A stretch of DNA of 64,000 nucleotides. Origin: Pararge aegeria (lineage: Eukaryota > Arthropoda > Insecta > Lepidoptera > Nymphalidae). This document shows positions 19,586 through 29,394 of this stretch, in pieces. The position numbers and the translations under genes were made by a program. Below the pieces are notes generated by a model. It did no database searches. It was not told the DNA's origin and saw only the letters and a list, made by a program, of their open reading frames with translations. The DNA lies in NCBI RefSeq assembly GCF_905163445.1, contig NC_053184.1, positions 17,360,001 to 17,424,000 of the forward strand. The letters run 5' to 3'. The number at the start of each line of letters is the position of its first letter. Within the stretch, counting starts at the first letter, position 1.

Positions 19586-21208
19586 ATTGGTGGTTTCGAG
19601 GTATATGCAATTTGGCACAAAGTATCGGCGTAGATGTTTGAGGTAATATCTCATTGATAGCGAACGTTGTGTTCGCAACGGCGCGGCGTCGTACGATTTA
19701 CTTTACACATAATATCTCGATGGCTATTGTTTGAGTTTGTTTGCGTGGCAACGCTTCGTTGAAATTTGAATTTTTTTGGCGAGATGTTTTGAATTTTGGA
19801 GATAGACCAATTTTATTGACGTCAATTAAGTGCGCCTGCCCAAAGATGCAAGACAATGTTGCATTCAATATAAAAATACCTTTAACTAAACCTTGTTCAA
19901 TCATGTCATGTGAATAGAGTTTTTATTTTTTACATTTATTTATTTATTTATACCATTATTGCATAGAAACATTGTAAATAGCTCACACATACAGACACAC
20001 ACAAACTTTTGAAACTGTTTTATTATATATAAGCTCTCTTTAATTCCAATTTTGTATCTATTTAGTCTGCCTAAAATATGAAGTTTACCTCCGCCAAATT
20101 CTTCTACCAGTCATTATCCAACTACAGCCTACTCAGACTTGTTCAAGAAAAAGAACCTACATAGCTGTTTAGATATACTACAGCTTTCTCTGGTTCTCTA
20201 ATTCTAAGATTGCCTATAAACAATTGCTTTCAGTAGGTAATAAGCCCGCCTACATTTTTTTGGTGTTGTTTTCGCTCATTTGTTTTCTGTATTATTTTAA
20301 GTTTGTTTTAAACTATTTCTTCTTATCCCTCTATTTACTCATGATACACTATCTTAAGATAGAGTTTCTTTAACAGACTGACGCACAAAAGAGACACACA
20401 GATTGATCGAGAGACAGACCAACGTAGATAGATCGACTGACTGAACAAAAATATAAGCGACATAAAAATCCGTTTAACTAACTTCATTCTTTATTTAGAT
20501 ATATTTCATCATTACTAAATCTATAATTTATGTGAAACTAATTTATATGCAATCTACCTCATAATATTGTGACGTAATTGATCATACATAACAAATTAAC
20601 GATAGATTAATCAATTATTTATTATCAAAATCACGATACTAAAGCAATTAAGGTCTGCGAATATATGATTTCGTATTTATTTTAGATACTTTTTTATGAC
20701 GAGGGTTGATCGTACTCGTATGAGTGTAATTAAACATCGTTAGGGAATTCCCCTCCTCATTTTTCATTTGAATCTCGAAAATACTTATCTAATCTTTTTG
20801 CAAAAGATTTTTCACTGCGTTATTAATAAAGTTGTGCATGTAATAATCACATTTATTTTGTGAACGAATAATAATAGGGATGAACTATGTCCTTCACTTA
20901 CAACTTTTAAAAAGTGAATTTTGTAAATTTAACTATTTCTTTTTTATGTATCGAAAAATATGTCGATACATAGATCGACATATTTTTACATTTAATGCCT
21001 ACCCCAACGCAGCGGGTTTGAGGATAAATACGAACAATTACACCCACTGGTAGGAGAAACCGGTGGGTGCACTTGTAGCATCCCGTGCGTATTTTTCCAA
21101 AAAGCAAGCCTTTACCTACAATAATGATGAGCACCATTATACGTACATTTTTATTTAGTTAAAAATCACGCTTGACCACAATTTACTCATGCGTATTTAT
21201 AAGCAAAG
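19586..21208. other. Unassigned 1.6 kb
   Basis: No family recognised. A small hairpin (GCGAAC/GTTCGC, 19660-19676) and the inverted repeat at 20954-20987 are present. The region 20390-20450 is purine-rich with repeated GACNGAC-like words. Confidence 0.45.
20954..20987. repeat. Perfect 14-bp inverted repeat
   Basis: AAAAATATGTCGAT (20954-20967) and ATCGACATATTTTT (20974-20987) with loop ACATAG. An overlapping ATGTATCG/CGATACAT pair lies just left. Confidence 0.85.
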
Positions 21209-21450
21209 AGAGCAGTGATAGCGTAGTGGTTAATACTTGGGCCTCCCTTGCAGGGAGAACGAAAGAACAAACTCTAAATATTCGGAGTTATATCCGTTTT
21301 TAATGGAAGCAATTAAAAATTAATACATCGTGAGGAAACCTGCAAGCGTGAGAGTTGTTTATAATGTTTTTAAAGACGTGGGAAGTCTACCTAACCGAAC
21401 TTGGCCAGAGTGGTGGACTACGGCCAAAGCCCTTATAATTCTGGCCAGAG
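21209..21450 (+). mobile_element. SINE-B, near full length, diverged
   Basis: Box A AGTGATAGCGTAGTGG, body CGGAGTTATATCCGTTTT, CATCGTGAGGAAACCTGCA and end GTGGTGGACTACGGCC. The B box region is altered (loss of GAGTTCGAATCCC). Confidence 0.75.
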
Positions 21451-22317
21451 ACTTGTTGCCATGTCTCTGCATTTGCGTCCATAAGCACAGTAGACAGTGA
21501 TTCTTTTCAAAGGGTCCTTAAAAATTGGCTAAGACATTTTTGTGAGGGACCTGTAAAATATATTAAAGTAACCATTTGCAACTCCATCATGAAACCATTC
21601 ATAAAACATCACTTGTTTTTATACAGTTTCTACCTACCTACTTATAAGTCGAAATAGAATCTAATTTTAGCATCTAAACATATTACTAAGTTATATTATA
21701 TGAGAGCCAATCCCGTCAACAAACTGTTCTACAGTTTGACGGAATGTTTGTAATTTATCTTACTTAGTAATTGTAACTGAAAATTAAAAAAGAAAACGGT
21801 TTGGCTACATAGTTATATACACGAGGGAACAGCTAGTTTTTTATATTATAGCATCAACATTTTTAAAAACTATTTATGTCATTTCTCAATTTTATGTCTC
21901 ACGTTTATAGCTTTAATATTACTTCATTGCTTATATTTACGAGAGGCCGCACAAAATTCAGAAATTTCACAAAAGAATTCTCCCCGATATTATTCGCTTT
22001 GTTTAGCATGCATAGGATGCAAATTGAGTTTTGGAGCTGCAGGCTCCCGTGGGGTTTGAACCGTATCAGCCTGTAATAATAGAACCAAGTGAACTTTCAA
22101 TATTGCTCGCGGAAAGTAAATATTGCAGATTTCCAAGATTAAGTTTACTTTATTGTTCTATTGTTTGGGTTAAATCCTTTATTGCATGTACGAAAAAATG
22201 CACAAACGTAGGTGGTTTTTTAAATGTTTATTAAACTTTTTGTTACTTACGTTTAACATCAAACATTGCAACTATCTTGACGAAAAAAGAATTTTAAAAT
22301 GTAAAATATAAATTGTT
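21451..22317. other. Unassigned stretch
   Basis: No family recognised. The two overlapping ORFs at 21876-22234 have no recognisable domain. Confidence 0.45.
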
Positions 22318-22486
22318 GATATTGGAAAAGAGCATCTGCTGAGTTTCTTACCGGCTTCTTCTCGGTAGAATCTGCCTTCCAAACTGGTGGTAGAGTCACT
22401 ACACACAGACAGACTTGACGTTTCAAACGTGCTTATATTAGGCATACTTGAAATAAATGAATTTTGAATTTGAATTTGAAAATTGG
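22318..22486 (+). mobile_element. TAIL-1 LINE-like 3' end
   Basis: TGAGTTTCTTACCGGCTTC, TCGGTAGAATCTGCCTTCC, GGTGGTAGAGTCAC, CTTATATTAGGCATACTTG and the tail TTTTGAATTTGAATTTGAA. A well-preserved reference copy. The 176-codon minus ORF (22272-22802) is antisense to it. Confidence 0.75.
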
Positions 22487-22712
22487 CACATATAGATTGC
22501 ATCATTGAGATAGACTCTTTCCTAATAAAGCCTCCGGGAAAAATTCCCGCGGGATTTACCTTATCAAATTTATTTTCGTAGATAGAAGCAGGCGTTATTA
22601 TGCGGAATAAGCACCATGATATACAATGAACATTAATTTTAACGATTTCGATTTTACAGCTCCTATAAACAAGCGGTTCTCGCGGGATTAAATTTAAAAA
22701 AAAAAAATATTC

Positions 22713-22795
22713 ATTAATTTCAAGAAGGCCTAGTTTAGAAGCCCTTTTGATACCACTTGTCAGTCTGTTTGTAGTGGCTCTAGCACCGGTTAAAA
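22713..22795 (-). mobile_element. TAIL-1 fragment
   Basis: TTAATTTCAAGAAGGCCTAG and CTGTTTGTAGTGGCTCTAGC are the complement of the TAIL-1 3' end, facing the plus copy about 230 bp to the left. Confidence 0.65.
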
Positions 22796-23144
22796 TAAGC
22801 ATATGCAGACGAATTCGCGGACCGTTAGAATGTTTAAAAATAGATTTACCTCAGAATTTCAGAACTATTCAAGCTAAAGATATTCCTACCTACTCTGGAC
22901 TACGTAGGTATATCTTGCGTGACGGAAACCGGATTGGCGCGTTTCAGTCATTAACAGCTATGACCCTCCTTCCTCAAAAGGATCGTCGGCCTTCATACCT
23001 CGAGATTAAACTCCTAAACAAGAAGTCAGACCCTATAAAAGCGTGCCGCATAGCGGGAACTTCAAAATCAAATTTAGCAGTTATATTAGTGCGCGTGTTC
23101 GGCAATCATGTTTGCAACTAATAGACATAAAGATTAATATAATA
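22796..23144. other. Open but unrecognised stretch
   Basis: A plus frame of 124 codons begins in TAIL-1 (22747) and runs to 23121. Its unique part (from about 22800) shows no known motif. The start is repeat-derived, so an authentic gene is improbable. Confidence 0.3.
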
Positions 23145-23455
23145 CTAGCAACCCGCTCCGGCTTTACACGGGTGCAATGTATTAATAATACAATTCCGTA
23201 GTACATTAATTTAGTCTATAAGGCGTTTGCAATCAATATAAGCACACAAAAATCTCTCTGTACCTAATACAAAGTCACATTTGAAATCTTTGAATCTTTT
23301 TCCTTTTCTCTGCTTTAATATGTATGTTAACTACATAAAAACCTTCTTTTTTAATCACTCTATTTATTGCGAGAACTGCCTTAGAATCCATCGTGATAAT
23401 TAAAAGATCTAAGCGTACATCCAGCGGGAGCGACTTTGTTTTATGTTATGTAAAA
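23145..23455 (-). mobile_element. Helitron-like, 3' terminus preserved
   Basis: Read on minus, the end is ACCCGTGTAAAGCCGGAGCGGGT then TG and CTAG (23145-23148) followed by T. ACCCG/CGGGT form the subterminal hairpin. To the right are CTTTGTTTTATGTTATGTA and AAAAGATCTAAGCGTAC, recurring at 24370-24460. Confidence 0.6.
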
Positions 23456-23457
23456 TA

Positions 23458-23700
23458 TACTATCGGCTGTCCGCAACTTCGTCCACATACACTTCCTAAG
23501 GAGTTTTTCCTACACAAAATTGCATCCGCAATTCTACAAAATTATATGCGGACCCACCTTTTCGCGTCGCCCGCTAACGCTATTTCTATTTTTCCAGTGC
23601 CTAAGGTTTCTTGCGTGAATCGTGAAGTCCGATTTGGGTTATAAAATTGCAAAAAAGATTCTTCAAATCCAACTAGGAGGTAGTTCGAGAGATTATATTA
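23458..23700 (-). mobile_element. Second Helitron-like element, adjoining
   Basis: CGGCTGTCCGCAACTTCGTCC is the complement of the GGACGAAGTCGCGG-type 3' hairpin seen near 3515. The terminal CTAG has become CTAT. The right part (GCAAAAAAGATTCTTCAAATCC) matches 10510-10600. The ORF 23393-23644 spans two elements. Confidence 0.45.
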
Positions 23701-24102
23701 AAATGACAAAAACGCAGATAAAATCTAGCTAGGATAGCCAGTTCGTCAACTCATTATATGTGCAATAATGAAAGAAATAAACTATATTATATAAAAACAA
23801 TATCTTTCAGCTATCTTTCGGTATTGTTAGTTTAGACAGCAGTTATTTGTAAATTCATCCGCAAAGGTTTTCTTTTCTCTGTATCCTTTGAAATAGAAGC
23901 AAGAGCAAAGCCAAGTACCTGTTCTTAATTATTGCCTTCACTGAAAAGGTTTCATTTAAATAAATAAAAAAATTATTACCTGCCCACCGTCTATAAAACT
24001 ATTCGCGGAAGTACGTAGCCTAGATTATTCTCTAAATCTCAACTCTCTATGAAAGTAAAGTGCAATTAAGACACGCTCAGAAAAAAAACAGAAATGATGT
24101 AT
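23701..24102. other. Unassigned stretch
   Basis: No repeat or coding signal recognised. Confidence 0.4.
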
Positions 24103-24188
24103 TCCCAAGCTAGCCCTGCCGGGTATCGAACCCGGAACATCCCACTTATGAGAACAAGGCACCACTGCGTCAGCGAGGTCGACAAAAC
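24103..24188 (-). mobile_element. SINE-D tRNA-like head
   Basis: The minus strand reads GTCGACCTCGCTGACGCAGTGG, then CCGGGTTCGATACCCGG. Box A and box B are both present at tRNA-like spacing. The copy lacks a convincing acceptor stem and matches a lepidopteran SINE head type I recall, so I favour a SINE fragment over a tRNA gene. Confidence 0.6.
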
Positions 24189-24369
24189 ATCGTTACTCAA
24201 ATTCATAACCAATCTCTCAACATTTATACCATCGTTTTGTTTTGCGTACCTACTGCAGATAGGGTATAAGTATCTACGCTAGATTTCAAGTTTAAATCTC
24301 ATTGTAAGAAATCATGTTTATCCATTGCAATATATGTTATATCTCTCACTCTATCTTGCCGAAAGGTGT

Positions 24370-24460
24370 ATTAATTACCTTGCGCAGTTTAAAAGATCTA
24401 AGCGTCTGTACGAACGGCGGAAGTTTCGTTGTTTTATACTATGCATAATACAGAAGATAC
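24370..24460 (-). mobile_element. Helitron-like fragment
   Basis: AAAAGATCTAAGCGTCTG and GTTGTTTTATACTATGCAT repeat the segment at 23400-23455. Confidence 0.5.
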
Positions 24461-24838
24461 TACGGTATGCAGTTTAGTTCACAACTCCCCTTATATTCTG
24501 ATCTTAAAGTAAACATCTACATTCTCCGCGTACAAACACCTGTGTAGCTTAGGTCAATTAGTTAGCCTCTGTTATCGATTGCCGTCTATAAACAGATTTG
24601 TCTTTTAGCTTAAGATTGGTTTCTGCTTAGAAGGCCAGTATCGGGTGTACTACATCTAGGCTAGATTGATTCGCGACCGGCCACGACTAGCCTCTAGCTA
24701 TGGTCGCATCACGACAATGACCTGCCTCGTCTTTTCTTTAGATAGCTTCAATTTGTTCACTACTTAGTTTTATCTGCGAGATAAGACATATCTACATCAA
24801 TATTATGAATTCGCAATTTTGCCCGCCCTGTTTTAGCC
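24461..24838. other. Unassigned stretch
   Basis: Nothing recognised. Somewhat GC-richer around 24660-24730. Confidence 0.4.
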
Positions 24839-25480
24839 TGACTATTGTTTACCCCTGTTTCATCAACATATAACCAACCATACGGCCCTAGTCCACCATG
24901 TTGGTCCAGTGCGGATTGGTGGACATCGCACACCATCGAGAACATTATGAAGAACTCTTAGGCATGCAGGTTTCTCACGATGTTTTCCTTCACCGTTGAA
25001 GCAAGTGATATTTTAATTGCTAAAAACGCACAAAACTACGAAAAGCTAGAGGTGCGTGCTGGGATTCGAAATCGCCCCCTCGAAGGTGAAGTCCTATCCA
25101 CTGGGCTATCACCGCCTTACCCCTGTTTATTATTTGGATATTATTACAACCCGGGCGCCGATGCTCGGAGAGTTGATAAAACTGTGAAAGAAGATACTAT
25201 ATTGTCCTTTCCCGTGGGGGACAAAACGTAACCTTGCTAGACATGCTGCACGGCTAGCTTGGGCAGAAGACAATTGTGTCTCCGGGGAAAGGATACAATT
25301 TTATCTTCAACCACAGCTTTATCAACTCTCAGAGCACTGGCGCACAAGTGGAAATAAGATACAAATAATATATGTGTTATAATAAACAGGGGTAAACTTC
25401 TCCAATTCCATGTTCCCGTGCTTTAGCAGGTGGACACGTTAATTATATCCCTTGTCACCTGCCTGTGATAGCCTTGCAGG
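24839..25480. repeat. FB-G foldback repeat, interrupted by SINE-B
   Basis: Excluding the SINE, FB-G begins with ATTGTTTACCCCTGTTT. It has a left arm (25117-25226, with GAGAGTTGATAAAACTGTG) and a right arm (25262-25396, with CACAGCTTTATCAACTCTC and AATAAACAGGGGTAAAC) that fold on each other over 100 bp or more. A non-palindromic flank (TTAGCAGGTGGACACG, ATCCCTTGTCACCTG) follows. Relatives lie at 37325-37700 and 51155-51390. Class unknown; long arms and lack of coding suggest a foldback DNA transposon. Confidence 0.65.
24861..25116 (-). mobile_element. SINE-B, full length, nested in FB-G with 12-bp target duplication
   Basis: TTACCCCTGTTT occurs directly before (24849-24860) and after (25117-25128) the element. 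Between them the minus strand reads GGCGGTGATAGCCCAGTGG, a B-box region (GCGATTTCGAATCCC), the body and a TATATGTTGATG end. The duplication fixes both ends precisely and shows that FB-G is older. Confidence 0.88.
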
Positions 25481-25579
25481 GTGTTTGATGTTTAACACAA
25501 AGATAGATCTTAATTTGGTATATCAAATAGGATAGGTTATGAAAATGTCCTGCCACTTAACGCTCTTTCTATTAGTAGA

Positions 25580-25582
<3 letters not shown>

Positions 25583-25620
<38 letters not shown>

Positions 25621-25881
25621 ATAAATAAATATACTACGACAATACACACATCGCCACCTAGCCCCAAAGTAAGCGTAGCTTGTGTTATGGGTACTAAGAT
25701 GACTGATGAATATTTTTATGAATTATATATACATAAATACTTAGAAAATACATATAAACACCCAGACACTGAAAAACACTTAATGCTCATCACACAAACA
25801 TTTTCCAGTTGCGGGAATCGAACCCACGGCCTTGGACTCAGAAAGCAGGGTCGCTGCCCACTGCGCCAGTCGGCCGTCAAA
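25583..25881 (-). mobile_element. SINE-A, full length with 34-nt homopolymer A tail
   Basis: The T-run 25583-25616 is an uninterrupted A(34) tail on the minus strand, followed inward by (TTTA)-type sequence, CATCGCCACCTAGCCCC and the whole body to the head GACGGCCGACTGGCGCAGTGG. Box B is GGTTCGATTCCCGC. The long pure tail points to a recent insertion. I could not find an obvious target duplication. The 66-codon plus ORF is an artefact. Confidence 0.9.
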
Positions 25882-25929
25882 TTATAATAATTGCTAATAA
25901 TAATACGAATAATACGAGCCTCATTGCTA

Positions 25930-26040
25930 ATAATACGAGTAAATGTGTTTTAACATATTGTTAAACGTATGCATTGGTTGGTCCAAAATTACCTTAGAAA
26001 TCAAATTATAAAAAGTGCAGACATAGGTATACCTACCTAA
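25930..26040 (-). mobile_element. TAIL-1 internal fragment
   Basis: AAACGTATGCATTGGTTGGTCC and AAATTACCTTAGAAATC match 17683-17722 in the long TAIL-1 copy. Confidence 0.55.
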
Positions 26041-26629
26041 TCCCATAAATATATATAAAAATAAAATATGGATGTACACTAATACATTTGTTTACTGCGT
26101 AAGTAAAAACGACTTAACCGATCATCATGAAACTCTGCACTGAATACTTGGAGGTATTAGAAGTAACAAAGGATACTTTTTATCCTGAAATTAAGCTTAG
26201 TTCTTTTGGGAGAGGGGATCAAAGTGTTTGACGATTTTACACCAACTACAAACAGAAATGATAACCGATTTAAATCATTATTTTTGTACTATAGAGACTA
26301 TACTATGTGTTTAATTTTGCACAAATTCCGTGTAGATCTGATAAATGTGATTGGAGATAGAAGACAGAACTCCTCAGCTGACAGCAGCTAACCCCTCATT
26401 TAAGGCTTATCGATACTGAATACATAAAGTGCTGCCACATTTATGAGGACTTCAGTGCTGCGACTTAATAAAAAATGTCAGAAATGTGCTTCGTAATAAT
26501 GCGATTTCGTTTCTTACTTTAACTATTACTATTCTTTGTAAGTGATAGGAGCTTGGACTGATCACACAGTTCTTTTTAGATGTTGTTTATTAGGTATGTG
26601 AATTCAAAAAAGTCGCGGGCGACAGCTAG
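26041..26629 (+). mobile_element. Helitron-like element, both candidate termini present (589 bp)
   Basis: It starts TCCCATAAATATATATAAAA after a host A and ends CTAG (26626-26629) before T. A perfect hairpin GTCGC-GG-GCGAC (26612-26623) lies just 2 nt before CTAG, closer than usual. The inner part has ACTTAACCGATCATCATGAAA near the 5' end. Coding is absent; the ORF 26206-26391 is spurious. Confidence 0.65.
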
Positions 26630-26913
26630 TATAACTATGTTTTTTAAAATACTCAGGAACTCCATAATGTTAATGATTGCCACTTTGTTCATGACTTGAA
26701 CTGCGTGCTAAACATATTATGTTGACTAATTACTAGATAAACAATTAGAGGAGCAGAAGAATTTTTAAATGTTTCATGTTGATTATTTTACGTTTATGTT
26801 TATCAGTTGCAATGGCATGTAGGGTAATGCGTTTCTGTTTAAAAACTAATTGATGTCTCACACGTTTTTTCTTGCTCTAGATGAAAAAAAAATAGCACAT
26901 TATTTTTTTGTCA

Positions 26914-27325
26914 GCCGAATGGCGCAGTGTTAACCGACCCTGCTTTCTGAGTCCAAAGCCGTGGCTTCGAGCCCGACAACGGGAAAATGTTTGAGTGATG
27001 AACTTGAATGTTTTTCAGTGTCTGGGTGCTTATCACTACATTATAAGTATTTATGTACTGCTGAGTTTCTTGCCGGTTTTTTCTCGGTAAAGTCACTGCA
27101 AACAGACATGATTGATGTTTCAAAAGTGCTTATATTAGGCATACTTGAAATAAATAAATTTTGTTTTTGTTTAATTTTTGTATATTATATTCATAAAAAT
27201 ATTCATCAGTAATCTTAGTTGATATCTGATGAATATTATGAATATTTATATTGTTTTGGGTACTAACCCATAACTCAAGGTACGCTTACATTGGGGCGTT
27301 GTGTGTATGGTCGTAGTATATTTGT
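26914..27325 (+). mobile_element. SINE-A, interrupted by TAIL-1
   Basis: Head GAATGGCGCAGTGTTAACCG, body to TATTTATGTA (27053), then TAIL-1 (27055-27170), then the SINE resumes at ATATTATATTCATAAAAATATTC and reaches CATAACTCAAGGTACGCTTAC. The region 27210-27265 contains an extra GATGAATATTATGAATATTTA segment. Confidence 0.85.
27055..27170 (+). mobile_element. TAIL-1 nested in SINE-A
   Basis: CTGAGTTTCTTGCCGG, TCTCGGTAAAGTCACTGC and CTTATATTAGGCATACTTG end in AAATAAATAAATTTTG. It lacks the AATCTGCCTTCC segment found in the 22318 copy. It inserted after the SINE. Confidence 0.75.
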
Positions 27326-27924
27326 TTTATTATTATTTTTATGAAATCAAAATAATTGTATACACATACATATTATATATACACAGACAAAAAGACAGAA
27401 CTAGGTCCCAAGTCAGCAAGAGGTATAAAAGCAAACTTTTCCGTGCAACAACTTCAGTTTTAATATTACGTCTAACAACCCAATCATAAAGAGCAAAACT
27501 TTGTTAAGCCTTCTTTGAGGTCAGTTAGGAAGACTTAGAAAAAGTTTCGAGAATTAACAAAGACAAGGGAAGCATGAATACCTTTTATTAATTTTCCATT
27601 TCAGCAAAACTTTTGTACGAATGGAAAATCAGGATTAAGTAAAGAATGAAATTCATAATTGGCTGCGGTTTAGAGATAACAGTTGTGAATTCTTAGTGGC
27701 TTCCGAGTTTTAAATACGGGACAATTTTAAACTGAATTTTTTTCGTTGGCGCTATAAGAATTATAGTAAACTTTTTTGCCTTTTTCAATGTTTTGTTATG
27801 TTTTGCAAACGAAGACAATTTGTGATATAGACGACGATTTTGTTTATATTTATGGCTTTTATGTTTTCATTTATAACATTGTGTTGAATTACGTGTTGCG
27901 CATAAACACTGACCCATCGAGGGA
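27326..27924. other. Unassigned stretch
   Basis: No family recognised. The ORFs 27301-27489 and 27776-27991 are AT-driven. Confidence 0.4.
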
Positions 27925-27959
27925 TGATATCACCCGGATGTATCTATCGGGTGATATCA
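27925..27959. repeat. Perfect 12-bp inverted repeat
   Basis: TGATATCACCCG (27925-27936) and CGGGTGATATCA (27948-27959), spacer GATGTATCTAT. Confidence 0.85.
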
Positions 27960-28013
27960 CGCCTCGTCGTACGTATGGGTATGACACGTAAATAAAGGAG
28001 ATCTTCTTCGTAC

Positions 28014-28220
28014 TTATTACTCAGTGGCGTGAGTGTATGCACAGGGTATGCAGATGCTATATAACAAAGAATAACTCCAGTACGAGTTATAAAAACTTAA
28101 GGGTAGGCTTTTTATCCAAAGCCTATCCTTATGTTTTTATAACTTGTACTGGAGATTTTTTTCATTTTATATGATCTGCATACCCTGTGCATACCCTCTA
28201 TGCACGCCACTGTTATTGCT
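28014..28220 (+). mobile_element. MITE-H, larger variant with internal foldback
   Basis: The element is 28022-28212 (191 bp). It starts CAGTGGCGTGAGTG and ends ATGCACGCCACTG. The flanks TTATTACT and TTATTGCT give an 8-bp target duplication with one mismatch. Inside, CTCCAGTACGAGTTATAAAAAC (28075-28096) folds on GTTTTTATAACTTGTACTGGAG (28133-28154). A direct GGGTATGCA-type repeat lies near each end. Confidence 0.85.
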
Positions 28221-28299
28221 GGGCCAAATACGTTTTGTTAAAACTTTACATCTATCTATACGTATAGATGAATGAGGAAGGAGACGGATTTTAGAAATA

Positions 28300-28456
28300 C
28301 ATTTTGCATTTAGCCTTATTATTAAGGAAGGCTTTTTAAAATCACGATACTACCCTAAGGCGGGTGGGGCGATGCGGTGAGTCGGGGTGTATGTGTGGAA
28401 TAGCAGAAGAAAGTTTCTTGGTAAACTTTTCACAAAATTTACGCCGGGACTGCTAG
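28300..28456 (+). repeat. DISP-L (Helitron-like) 3' end
   Basis: CTACCCTAAGGCGGGTGGGG, GTGGAATAGCAGAAGAAAG and AAATTTACGCCGGGACTG end at CTAG (28453-28456) followed by T. Related sequence occurs at 34020-34170 and 41085-41180. The CTAG end suggests Helitron descent. Confidence 0.5.
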
Positions 28457-28658
28457 TATAATATATTATTAAGATAAGGTAACTAAAATACTAAACCAGA
28501 GTTGACGCAATTTAACCATTCACATAAGTAGGTATTCGGCGCTTAAATTAAAACAAAAATCCTCTTTTGTGAATCATTTAAAGCGCAAGAATTCTCGTCA
28601 TTCTCTGTTCACGAATTCGCTCCATCATTGGACCGAATAATAATTAACCGAAACAAAT

Positions 28659-28709
28659 GGATTTATCGCCGCCATCTTGGTTACAGTTATGAGATGGCGT
28701 GGTAAATCC
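28659..28709. repeat. Imperfect inverted repeat with GCCATCT motifs
   Basis: GGATTTATCGCCGCCATCT (28659-28677) is mirrored, with one indel and few mismatches, by AGATGGCGTGGTAAATCC (28692-28709). The left arm contains GCCGCCATCTTGG, close to the YY1/Pho core. Confidence 0.6.
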
Positions 28710-29394
28710 GAACAAATAACAAAATGCATTCGCTTGTCTTTAGTTATTACGGTAAAGCGATTTTTTGTTACGCGAATTAACATTCAATAGAGACTATTAT
28801 GTTTCGAATAAGGAGTTATTTCACAGTCTTTTTTTATTAATTGTTTTTGTCTATGGTATTGGAATGTTGATTCGTAATTCAAACGTAATTATACCCGGAT
28901 TAGACTGCGTGTTCTTAATCCATAAAAGTACCCGTCTCCCTACCTACTATCCCCCTACTGTGTGAATTCCCCCCTAATTCTTTTCAATTTTAATTGCTTA
29001 GTATGTCTTGTTTATTTGTTTATTTATATACAGTCTACTCATATCCGCACTAATATTATTAATTACCAGCTTAAAAATTACGTCGAACGCGTTAATTACG
29101 TTTTTTTTCGCATTTATAATATTAGAAATGATCATGTACGTTATTGTGAGACTTCTGTTATTACATCTGTTATGATATACACACCAATTTCAAAGATTAT
29201 CATTTGATATTTAGCAGTAAAAATTATTGAATCTTGTTTCCTTTTTTAATAAACAGTTGATATTATAAGGTTCCTAAGAGGTAGTTTTAGGTAGTATTTC
29301 CAACCCCAGGATGCAAGCTACATGTGTGCCAAATATAGGTAGCAAACATAGACATACTCTCCCATTCATAATATTAGTATATATATATAGATAA
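28710..29394. other. Unassigned stretch
   Basis: No family recognised. The ORFs 28765-28965 and 28962-29207 are AT-driven. Confidence 0.4.

Noticed and set aside
22272..22802. Longest ORF in the window (176 codons, minus)
   Set aside because: Both ends are antisense or sense sequence of two TAIL-1 copies (22318-22486 and 22713-22795) and the middle is unremarkable. It is a repeat-bridging chance ORF.
22747..23121. 124-codon plus ORF as a gene
   Set aside because: Its start lies in a TAIL-1 fragment and no family motif is visible. Only listed as an open stretch.
24103..24188. Genuine tRNA gene
   Set aside because: Box A and box B are present but I could not form an acceptor stem or a credible anticodon loop, and the head type matches SINEs.
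25583..25616. Poly-T run as an assembly gap filler or terminator
   Set aside because: It sits exactly where the A tail of the minus-strand SINE-A is expected.
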